Source of the DNA: Edaphochlamys debaryana
Lineage: Eukaryota; Chlorophyta; Chlorophyceae; Chlamydomonadales
DNA: 64,000 bases
Direction of reading: 5' to 3'
NCBI GenBank assembly: GCA_016858145.1
Contig: JAEHOE010000017.1
Span: 1,054,001 to 1,118,000 of the forward strand
Of the stretch, positions 1 through 10,054 are shown piece after piece (within the stretch, counting starts at the first letter, position 1; each line of letters opens with the position of its first letter). Under the pieces are notes generated by a model that was not told the DNA's origin, did not search any database, and worked only from the letters and a program-made list of their open reading frames with translations. Made by a program: the position numbers and the translations under genes.

Positions 1-59
1 CTCCTCTTATACGCCCTGCATTATCCGCCCTGAACGTGATTCAACCCGCCCTCCCGCAG

Positions 60-3000
60 GCAGTGTGATGGTGGTCCTGCCTGACGCCACCAACCTGGTG
101 ACGGACAACTACAGCTACAGCGCCCCCTTTGGCATCGGCGCCTCCGACGACCTGTGCGCCGCCTCGTACCCCGTATGCCTAACTCTCGGGACCAAGCCGA
201 TTGAAGTGTCTGGACAGGTGCGTTTGTTGTTGTTGGCGAGCGTGTACGTGTATGTGCGCAGGGGGACGTGGTCCAGACCCAGCCGGTGATTGGGTCGAGA
301 CCGTGGGCTGATGAGGGCTTCTCGCCCTTCCCTCCTTGTCAACGCTAGCCGACACCTGCTTGCCCGTCCTTTTCCAAATCCCTCCCGACAGGTCCAGTGG
401 TCTTTCCCCAGCCGCACATCCGTCCCGGACGCGACCTTCACGTGCGAGGCGGTGCCCCTACGCCTGAGGCTCAAGAGCGCTCCCCACACGGTCCTCTCCA
501 CCGCCACCAGCTCCCTGACCGATGGCTCCTACACCCTCACCGGGCCCGACGGACAGGGCATTCCCAACATCCCCCCCGGCACGGAGCTGGAGGTTCAGGT
601 CATGAACCCCGACAACACGGCCTTTAACTTTGCCGCCGGCGCTCCGCACAGTTTTGTCGACGGAACCACAAGCGACTCGCTCACGGTTGGCTCTATGACC
701 AGCCTGCCCGCGGCTACGGTCAAGGTCACCCGGACGTTCACGGTCAAGGGCGCGCTACGCTACGACATGCGCACCTCGCCCAAGGAGGCCTTTGAGGACT
801 TGAGCTGCGCCTCCTCGACCCGGGAAGCCTTCAACATCCCCGACTGGTCGCCGCTCTTTCCGTCCACCGCCTACGCCAGGGTCTGCGTGGGTGCCACCAA
901 GTGCACTGACAGTGAGGTCGCGCCCCTGGTGATCGGCGCTGACGGCACCTTCACGGCGTCGGGCATTGTGCTGTCGGACGAGGGTGCGCGAGCTTGCGTG
1001 GGCTGGGGAACGGGCACGGGGCGTGCGTGCTCGTTGAGGGCCCGGACAGAGCATCTCCCCCCACGCGCTGGCTGCCCATGCTTTCCAGCCCACCACCGCT
1101 TGTACTGCTCGCTCTCTTGCTCACCCGCTTCACCCCTCGCCCGCGTGTCCCTGTCTCCCTCCTCCCCCGCCTGCAGCGCTCCGCGCCGAGGTTTCCTCCC
1201 TGCTGCCCGACCGCATCACTGACGACCCCGCCGCCTTCCGCACCCAGAGCCCGAACCTCATGGACCTCTTTACGAGCACCACAAGCGTTGGCGGCCAGGA
1301 CGTGCCCAACCTGTGCCTGCCCGATGTGCCCATTTGCCTCAGCCTGGGGGTCAAGGAGGCCTCCGTCAGTGGCAACGTGAGCCCGGGAAGGGGTGCCTGG
1401 GGGCCTGTGACTGGCGGCGCTGGCGAGCACAGGCGGTCGCGGAAGCCCTGGCAGTGGCACAGTGGTAGACCCAAGTCCCGTCCCCGCCCCCTTTTCCCTT
1501 CGCAGGTGGAGTGGATCTTCCCCAGCCTGTCCACCTTCGCGCCCGGCTTTGCCTGCGAGGCCATCTCGCTCTCCCTGAGGGCGACGGTAGCGACGGACGC
1601 GAACCCCGACACGGAGCCGTCCACACCAACCCTGGCCACCATTGCCACCACGGAGCAGGCGCTGGCCGCCGCCGCCCCGGTCCAGGTCGGAGACTTCACC
1701 TTCGGAGCCCTGGCTAGGATCCCGCCCGACGTCACGCTGGAGGTGTGGGCGCAGCGCCTCGACTCCAGCACCTACGCCCACGTGGACCTTGACCCGGAGG
1801 ACCAGCCCGACGTTCGCATCGCGTCGTCCCAGCTCGCGGAATCCGCGGCCTGGACTCTGGGCCCCCTCAAGGTCACGCGGACCTTTGCCGTGTCCGGCAC
1901 CCTGCGCTACGACCTGCGCGCCTCCCCCTCCAAGACCATGCCCACGGCTGACAAGTGCACCGACCTGGATGCCAGCATTCCCGCCGCGTTCCCCGCCAAG
2001 TTCCCCGAGGTGACCAAGTACGCCAACGTGCTTGTGGGCGCGGAGGCGCAGGCCGTGGACCCCAGCGCTGGCACCTTTGCCAAGTCCGGTCTGGAGCTTG
2101 GAGCTGCGAACGGTGCGTGCTGTGGGCCCCAACAGCTGGGCGGCGGCGCCCGCATGGACTTGGCAGGGGATGGAGCGCGCCTGCCGAGCTCCTGGGTTCA
2201 GCCGGCTTTGCCAAACTGCGCTACGGCTCTGCTGAAGCTGAGTCTTGCGCGGCCTGGCTGCATGCAAGTAAGGCGCCTGTGCTGAAACGCCCTGCCCTAC
2301 CCTTGCCCCGCCCGTGCCCCTCTCGCAGCGCTCTGGGCGTCGCTGAGCACGACCTCGGATCTTCTGGACACCGGTGCCGCCCTCTTCCGCACCAGCGCCG
2401 ACCTGACGGCTGCCTTCAAGGCCGACCTGGTGGGGACAGGGGTAGGGACAGGAACGTGCGGAAACCGCGGCACGTGCCGCCGTGGACCACTAGCCCAGCC
2501 CAGCACCCTCATGCCGGCGCAGCACGCAGCAGGGGCGAGCGAGCCGTGGGTCAGGGCGCCCACCCACGCGGGATCACTCAGACCCTCACCCTTTCCCCCG
2601 CCCTCCGTGCCCTGCAGTGTGCCGCCAGCACGCCGGTGTGCATGACCGTGGGCTTGTCGCCTGCAGTTGCGTGCGGTTCCACCAAGTGGGGGCTCAACGG
2701 CAACACGGCCTCGCCCGAAGGTGCGCGCTCAGAACCCTGCGTGCCCGGGCGGCACGCCGCTCCCCAATGTTTGGCTCCTGTCCCGTACCGACGGATCGAA
2801 TTCGCTCCAGCATCTTCACCGTGTCCTCACCGCACAAGGACCCTGCCACGTAGCGTCCTGCGCCAAGCACCAAGCTCCGCATGCCGCGCGCCGCACTCGA
2901 GCTAGAGCTTGCCTCAACCCCTGCGCCCTGCCCCCTTGCTCAACCCCGCCCGCCCGCAGGCGACATGGCCCTGGAGACGGTCACATCGTGCTTCACGCCG

Positions 3001-5438
3001 ACGTCCAGCTCGCAGCCACGATTGGCACCGTGACGCGCAGCGCCGCTGCTGCGGGCAGCAGCGACTGGTACTTCCAGGTTGCCCAGATCCCGCCGGGCGC
3101 CAGCGTCACGGCCTCGATGAGCCCGTCGAACGGCGCGATCTACAGCGTGTACGAGGCCCCTGGCGCCATGGTGGTGGCCCCCCGACAGCGCCGTCAAGGT
3201 CACGTCCACCGCCACGGCGGCGGCCACCGACCTGTACACGGCCGCCACGGGCCTCTTCACCATCCCGGCCAAATCCTTCGCCTCCGGGGACGGTGAGTGC
3301 ACCGCATGCACCGGCCTGCTGCCCCTTGCCTGCCGCCCAGCCGTTCTAGCCCCGTAGCGAATGCCACCCTGGCTCCGGAACCCTGCCCTGATGCGTCCCT
3401 GCCCCTGGCCCCTGCCCCGCCTGCACCCCACCCAAACCCCACTCCCCAGTGACCTTCACCCTCAGCCCCGAGACCCCCGCCCCCGCCTACTACCTCATCG
3501 AGGAGCCCTACAACGTCACCCGCGAGATGAAGGTAAGTCTCTGCCTTTGGAACCGCGCCCGACCTGCTCTGCACACAGCCCACCATCCCCGTGCCTTGTC
3601 TCAGCCTGGGCAAAGCGGAGCAGCCGCTCAGTGGCCGCATTTGGATCGAAATCGACCAGCCCAACGCCAACACGAGCCTCACCTTCAACCCAAGTGTGGA
3701 CAGGGTCTTCCCCTGCTCCATCACCGTCATCGTGCAGGCCGCTGACGCGGGCAGCGCCGTCATTGTGGACGACGTGGCGCGGAGCACGGGCTCGGTGTAC
3801 GCTGACCCCGCGACCGGCCTCTTCACCGCCACGGTGCTTGCGGGCGGAACGTACCGGGTTACGGCTCTGACCTTCTTCTGCTCCAACCCCACGGTTAACA
3901 CGGCCGAGCTGCAGAAGTTCTTTGACCTGGTGCCCACCTACTCCAACCCGGCCACCGCCAGCGAGGCCAAGGGCTACTGGGTGGACCTGCCGTACAAGCC
4001 CAACCTCGTGCCGCCCACGGGCGGCTGCGGCCACACGCTGGGCTTCTGGTCCGTGGGCCGGGGTCCTGGAACTGGGCAGGAGCTGGGCAGCTGCCCGGCT
4101 GGCTGCTTGCTCGGTCAGCCCTTGCCTTCCGGGTGCTTCACCCTGGCTCAGGGCTCTGCGCCTCCCCGCCCCGCTCACGCCGCGCCCCTTCTTCCCATCA
4201 CACCCCCCGCTCACAGGAAAAACATGGCATCCAACTCGCTGGTCCGAGACCCAAAGTCCCAGTACACACGCGACGAGTTTCTGCCCATCGTCAACCAGCT
4301 CATCGCGCCGCCGCTGGGCGCCATGGGCTACATGCGGCCCGACGTCCTGCACTTTCCGCCCAACGTGACGTACGTCAACCTGTGCCTGGCCAAGTCCGTC
4401 AAGGCCACCGAGCAACAATGCCAGGACGACTGGAAGTTTGTCTACATCATGAACGTCATTGACGACGTGAAATCCGACCTGGCCAAGCTCCTGTAAGCCC
4501 GGGCAGCGCGCGCCGTCGAGCAAGGGAGCTGTGGGGGGCGCTGGAAGGCTACCGGTGGCCCCTCACCCGTGGGCCTGGATCAGCTATGTACCTATGCCCC
4601 TTGGTCAGTGCTTGACGCCTTTCCCTTGGGCCCCCTTCCGTGTCCCCCCCCCGCGCCCTCGCATCGGCCCTGCAGGCGCCAGCTGCTAACCAACGAGGTG
4701 CGTGGGGCCCACAGCCCGAGCTCGAGGGCCCGGCATGCGCGTTTGCATGACGGTGCCCAAGCCACGTCTGCACTGTCTATCTAGCATCATCAGCCCAAGC
4801 GTCCATCGAAATCCTTGCAGCCTTCCAAGCAACCGCACGTGCCTTCGCTCCCCGCCTGCCCCAATCCGCAGATCTCGTACATGGCAGGGTACAAGTCCAC
4901 GCCGCTATTCCTGGCGGAGCTCAACCACCACCGGGGCGAGTTCGCGGCCTGGAACGGCGCCAAGGGCACCGGCCTCTTCACCAACGCCCAGCTCAACAGC
5001 CTTGCGTCGTACTTTGACAGGCGAGTGTCGGGTTGTTACGGGACACGTGGCGAGCCTTCCCGGGTCAGGTCTTGCTGGCCTTCCACGTGCGGAGTCTGCG
5101 GCCCTTGATGCTCTGCTCACCCCGGTGGCCGATTCTCCCCTGCGGTGGTTCCCGTTCCTTGTGACATGCTGGCCCCTCTCTTTTTTGCCGCCCACAGCAT
5201 TAACAACATTTCGCCGGGGTACTGTGGTGGTGATACGGCCAAGCCCGGCACGCAGTACCCGCTGCCGTACTCGCTGCCGAGCCACCGCCGTGCCCGCCGC
5301 ATGGCGGAGCTTGGCACAAGTGCCGACTTGAGGCCGTTGGCCTGGCTGAAATCGGTTCGGAAGGACTGCCGCGGTGCTGCGGATCGAGCCGACCGAGGCG
5401 GCTGTGAAGGTGCCCTTGCAGCACTCTGGCCGTTATGA
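60..5438 (+). CDS. Large repeat-containing, probably secreted protein (3' part, 5' end outside window)
   Basis: Thirteen phase-consistent exons: 60-217, 392-983, 1177-1376, 1506-2112, 2329-2429, 2618-2720, 2960-3292, 3450-3532, 3579-4048, 4217-4492, 4676-4697, 4872-5020, 5198-5438 (about 1,110 residues). The first exon follows an acceptor, so the start is upstream of the window. The protein has three to four degenerate repeats, each with a Cys strand (PVCLTLG, PICLSLG, PVCMTVG, VPCLSLG), a WSFPS or WIFPS turn, a motif such as IPPGTELEV or IPPDVTLEV, and a GTF/GLF strand (DGTFTASG, AGTFAKSG, ATGLFTA). I infer beta-sandwich-like extracellular repeats. The tail begins with CGHTLGFWKNM, formed across the 4048/4217 junction, and recalls the GYWKN motif of some secreted prokaryotic proteins. 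The intron at 5021-5197 has a GC donor (AG/GCGAGT). Exon 2960-3292 needs two compensating frameshifts to keep the repeat in frame. I cannot name the family. Confidence 0.72.
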
Positions 5439-6932
5439 GGCCCAGGGCAGGAGGCCGCCTTGGTCCCTCAGGCGGGGCCAGCGCGGTACCAGCGCTTAGG
5501 GCTGTATATGATGGTGGGATGGGAAGAGGGGGTACAAATTGTGTGCAGGGCTTTGGGGCTTCGAGCCCCTGGCGTGTAGCGGGCGGGCGAAGCCGCCTAA
5601 CCGATGGTTGCCCTTACCGGGAATGACACCCCGCTCTGCTTGTCAGGGTGCGAGGGGGTTGGATTGCGTAAATAGATTCAATGGATGACTTGTCACTGCC
5701 AGACTTTCTTCTTGTGCAGTAGCCTGTGCGCCCCGGCGGGTAGCCGTGGGCAGCAGGTGGCAGGTACCGGTACAGCTCAAGACTGGTGCCGATGCTTTTG
5801 ACAACTGTGTGCCCTGAAGTACCGAGGTACATTGACAGCTGGATGTAGCCGCAAGGCTTGGAGAGACGTTGTACATGCGTGTGCTGGCCCCATGGTTGAG
5901 TGCTGACCCGAGGGTTATGACCCTGCTTCTGTTCATGGCGGCCCTCGGCTGCACGAATGGGGCCTGTGTGGCCGGCAAGGTCTGTGGAGGATCTATACAT
6001 TGGCTGGTTCGTGCTATGTATGGTGAGCTGGACCGGCCGTGCGGAGGGCCATAGCCTTTGAACGCGGGCCTTTCCGCGGGATTTACCACTGCCCTTACTT
6101 CTGGACTGCCTCGAGGCAAGCTCTAACGCTGTGTCATGTGCATGTGTGCGGTTGGTGCTTGGCGGCTGCTGTCACCCGTGGACCCGTGAGGACTCTGCAG
6201 TGATGAGGAGTGAAGGGGTACTGGGGCAGCGATGTCGGGCCTGAATGGATTGTCGGATACGATGATGAGGTGAGCACGTGCGGCGTTGGAGCGAGTGTTA
6301 TGATGAGCTCTTACACGAGCGGTCAAGGGCTGGTGAGCCCGTAGTGATGGAAGCAGCTCTACCCCCCTCTAGGCCGGACGGGCGCTCGTCGTGCTCCCTT
6401 AACCGTGGGCCCCTCGCCGGGTGGTTGTCCATTATACGACACGGGTGTTCATGTGCATGCACATACACAAGACGCCGCTTCCTACCCGTGCTCAGACCCG
6501 CAGTACGTCCTGCTGCCGTACCGGCCCACGTGGCGTGTCAGCCTGTGCCCCCATGCCCAAGCCTGTCTGCTCCATGGTCCCGCCTGTGAGACTAGGCTCC
6601 GTCACGTGGCGTGAGGAGGATCCCTATCTACCCAACACCCTGTCGAGGACCCGCGGCCCCGGCGCTGCTCTTACGGCAGAAGAGCCTCCTCCAACACTAG
6701 TGCTATGCCAATGCAATGCAGCTCTTTCTATGTCATCTCCATCAACAGCCTACCATCCCCGTCCCCACGTCAGTACCACAGCGCAACCTCAGTATCCCCC
6801 CACCCATCCCCCATCTGCACTACCACACCGCCCAGGGCACTCCACCCCGCGACCCTCCACCCCGCCCACGTCTGCCGGACTGCCGTACAGATCCGCACGA
6901 TCTCGTACCCGTACGGCGCCTGCCAGCCGCTG
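5439..6932. other. Convergent intergenic region
   Basis: Lies between the ends of two convergent genes. It contains only short unsupported reading frames and no exon-like splice pattern. It presumably holds both 3' UTRs. The only TGTAA-type signal I see is on the minus strand at 6311-6315; none is visible on the plus strand for the upstream gene. Confidence 0.5.
6311..6315 (-). terminator. Putative poly(A) signal TGTAA of the UPF0193 gene
   Basis: The minus strand reads TGTAA, the usual volvocine poly(A) signal, about 620 nt downstream of the stop codon at 6933. It is the only such match I noticed between the two convergent genes. Confidence 0.4.
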
Positions 6933-9549
6933 CTACCGCGTGGGCACGCCCATGCGCTCGAGCTCCTTGAGCCGCGCCGCCACCTCCCCCCGGATGGTGG
7001 CCTCGTACTCGCCGCCCCGGCCCAGGCGCCGCATGTCCTCCAGGAAGGTGAGCCGGTCGCGGACCTCGGCCACAATCTGGGGGTAGGGTGGAGGAAGTGA
7101 GCGGGGCAGGGTGGGGTCTGGGTCAGGTCGAGGGCAAGGGGCGGCTCAGGGGCGGTTGAGGGTGGGAGGGAGTGGAGGCGGGGAGTGGAGCCGGGTGCCA
7201 CAAGGGTCGCTCGGTTGATGCGCTGGTCAAGTGCCGCGACCCCAGCATGGTCGACCCCCCGCACGAGGAACCGCTGCGGCACCATTGGTCGAGCAGGCCC
7301 CAGCCTTTGCAACCCAGCAGCAGTGAAGAACCGTTTGGGAACCTGGGGCCCCAGGACCTGACCCCCAGGACTGCGCCCCACCTGGTCAATCATGTCCTCC
7401 CGCACATCCGCCCGCTTGGCCCTGTCGGCCTTCAGCTGTGCCTGCAAGGAGGGAGGAGGAGAGGAGATGCAAACAAGGTGAGGAGCGCGAGGGCCGTGGC
7501 ATGCGGACACGAGGCAGATCTGGGTGGCCCCCAACACCGATATTGCCTCGTGCATTGCTCTCGGCTTTGCAACTCTTTCCCCCCTTCCCCTCCGCTCCTG
7601 CCCCGCCCCTCACCTCTTTCTTCATGGCAGCCAGCTTGGCGTCCATCTCCCTCACCCCCTTGGGGCCCAGCTCCATCTGCGCAGGATCCAGGGCATCCAT
7701 AATCGGGGATCCAGGCTTCATCCTTCCCATCCCGGGTGATTGCGCAAGGGAGCGCTCAGAGGTGAGATCAAGGTGGACCTCCCACGCTCACCCTCCCCCA
7801 CACCCTACCCACCACACCCGCGCCGCGTACCAGGCACCGCAACCTGCTGCTGAGCCCCCATGCCCCCATGAACCCGTGCTACCAAGCGTGTGTCCCCCCA
7901 ACGCACCACTCTGCCTTGCAGTCCTTATGAAATCCAGTCCTGCCCCAAGCCCCCCCCCCCAGCGCACCACTCTGCTCAGGCGGTCCTTCTCGGCCTCTCG
8001 GTCCACCACCGGGGCCCCGCCCACGAACATTTCCCGCTCGGCGGGCGTGTCGCGCAGGATTTCGTGCTGCATCTTCTTGCCGCTGAACCTGGGGGGGGGC
8101 CAGGGGAGCGTCGGAGGGGGATGGGCGTTGCACGGGAGGGCGGGTGGCACATGCTCCGCAGCCTGCTTCAGTCGCGGCATACACCGCCCGCTGCATACGC
8201 TCAACACCGCAGATTATAGCCGCATTAGCCTGCACAGCCCTGTGAACTACGGGCACCGCCGTCAGCAGCCTGGCTTCTGGTCGCGTCCGTCCGCCGCCTG
8301 CACACGTGTTTAACGAGGCCAGTGACCATGAGCGTCGACGCTCTCGACTTTGGGCTAGGAGACGCACAATTCGTCTTCTCAGACCGTGAGCTGGTCGACC
8401 TGCTCGGGGCCATTGAGCAGAAGGCTCAAGGCGCCGAGGCAGACGTCGACGTTCTCGACTTTCTGAAGGCGGACGGGAGCCAGGCTCTTGCGCTGCAGGC
8501 TCACGTGCACTTCTTCCTTTCAGAGGTAAGGAATGCCTCCCCTCTGTACCTCGCACGCCACAGCCCACAACTTTTTGCACAGCGCCTGTAGCCAGCACCA
8601 CGCCTTCCCCAGCCGGTCTCTCTGTTCCGGTCCCCACCTGCCCGGTATGGGCGGGGCCATGGGGGCCCCCGCAGGCCCGCCCAGGCCCACGCGCGGGGTC
8701 TTTACGGGCGGCGCGGTCTTGCTCTTGGCCGGCTGGAAGGAGGCGGTGCTGGTGTTGAGGTGATTGACCCAGGCCCCGTCGCCGCCTGCGGGAGCGAGGG
8801 AGACGGGGAAAAGAGCAGCGTGCCGCGCTCCGGTTTGGACTCGGGGTGTGGGGAACGGGCGCAGGGAAGCAAGCGTGTCACGCAATTCAGCCCCAGCCCA
8901 GATCATGCGCAGCCCATGCACAGCCCAGGATCTTGGGCCTGAGCTCATCTTGACGGGCCCAGCAGCACCCAACCGCTGCACTAGCTCCGAGCGCCAAGCA
9001 GGAACACACGCTGTGCCGCTTTCACACATTTGACGCCGGCCCCCAGGCCAGGACCGAACGGCATGGGAAGCCCCGCACGGAGGGTTCTGCATCACCAGCT
9101 CTGGCCTCCGTGCCGACTGGCCACCCCGCCAGGAAGCCCTTCGGCCTCAACTCTAGTCTCATGGCAGTAAGCCTCCCGGTGGTCACGAACCTAGGTGAAA
9201 GCGACTGGGGCTCGGGAGTCGCCCCTCACCAGACACGAACAGACCCCTAAAAGCATGGACCCCGAGAACCTCTGCTTACGCTGGACGCTTGCTGCTACAT
9301 CCTGCACCGCTCGCTGTGACAGGCCCCGGTCCTTCATTACGCCTGCAGGGTTGGCAGTGGGGTCGCCGGGCGTCAGTCCCCAGGCCCAAGGCGTGGTTGG
9401 GGCCGCGTGCCGACGCCCGCCGTAGGGGTGCCCTCGACATCGAGTTGGGACCGCAGTCTTCTCTTACCTTGCAAAAGTTGCTGCGTCTCCTTCGTGAGCC
9501 CCGAGAAGCCATCCTTCTTCGTATTTGGGCCGCTACCGCCCCAAGACAT
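6933..9549 (-). CDS. UPF0193 (C22orf23/EVG1-like) protein
   Basis: Six exons in transcript order: 9549-9468, 8785-8638, 8088-7968, 7754-7614, 7441-7382, 7076-6933, giving about 231 residues. Most phases close; the 7968 donor and 7754 acceptor are the least certain. The N-terminus MSWGGSGPNTKKDGFSG is followed by a TKETQQLLQ helix and a Pro/Ala-rich linker. The conserved block KKMQHEILRDTPAEREMF and a C-terminal helix with FLEDMRRLGRGGEYEATI match the UPF0193 pattern, in which FLADME..G is followed by an acidic/basic coil. The human relative is C22orf23; molecular function is unknown and I assign none. The gene starts 454 bp from the first possible glyoxalase I ATG, in divergent orientation. 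Its second intron (8089-8637) harbours a plus-strand fragment of the bHLH gene that lies 9 kb away. Confidence 0.8.
8174..8498 (+). pseudogene. Copy 1 of the bHLH gene 5' end (leader plus exon 1) inside a UPF0193 intron
   Basis: From about 8214 the sequence follows the leader of the bHLH gene at 17327-17438, and the weaker match may begin near 8174. ATG at 8328 opens MSVDALDFGLGDAQFVFSD and runs to the CAG at 8498, exactly where exon 1 of the parent gene ends at its putative donor (17609). Beyond that the sequences part. Coding differences are few (F for Y, V for H, L for M, S for N), so the frame is intact but nothing downstream encodes the bHLH or ACT domain. It lies antisense to its host gene. 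Probably a non-functional gene fragment; it could be transcribed, since the leader with its CACGTG box (8303-8308) came along. Confidence 0.85.
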
Positions 9550-10054
9550 GTTGCTGACCGGGGACGGGGAATAGGGAAGCTAAGGAGGGCTGGAGCTAAG
9601 CTACAGATTGAGCAAACGCGAGTTACATTCGCAAGCGCGGCAGCTGGCCGGTGTAGCGAAAATTGGTGCTCCGAAGTCGCTTGGCGCTGGTGCGCTGTCC
9701 TATGCGTGGGTATGCTTCTCTGAGGAACTTGCAGGTAAGGCTGTTTTGGCCGCAGCCCAAGACCGGCTCCTGACCTTCTAGAGGCCCTAGCCTAGATCCC
9801 GCTTTCCATTCCAGTCGCGCTTGCGCGCAGTCTCCCAAGCAGAATACACACCACTTGCGACACCCAAGCAGGCAATGCTCCTTTCCGCTCGCCACGTCCA
9901 GCCGCGCCTGAACAGCGCGAGGACCCAACGCGCATCGCTCGCTTGCCCTCGTCGTGAGTCGCGCCCAAACAGCCACACGCGCTTTGACCTCACCACTAGA
10001 ACGATGAACAATCTGGGCCACTCCGCCTTCCCTGGGCCCTCCTCTGATCAGTGC
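9550..10054. promoter_or_regulatory. Shared divergent promoter region, UPF0193 gene / glyoxalase I
   Basis: About 450-500 bp separates the start codons of two divergent genes (ATG at 9549 on minus, ATG at 10004 or 10055 on plus). Both promoters must lie here or within the 5' UTRs. I see no clear TATA box. An open frame continues upstream of 10004 in phase with glyoxalase I, so the true start could be earlier. Confidence 0.5.

Noticed and set aside
951..2267. Long minus-strand open frame of over 400 codons
   Set aside because: It is antisense to well-supported plus-strand exons and their introns; open only because of GC-rich codon bias. No domain-like sequence.
8322..8591. The open frame starting MSVDALDF read as an independent small gene
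   Set aside because: It equals exon 1 of the bHLH gene and loses similarity at the exon boundary; the rest is intron sequence of the host gene.
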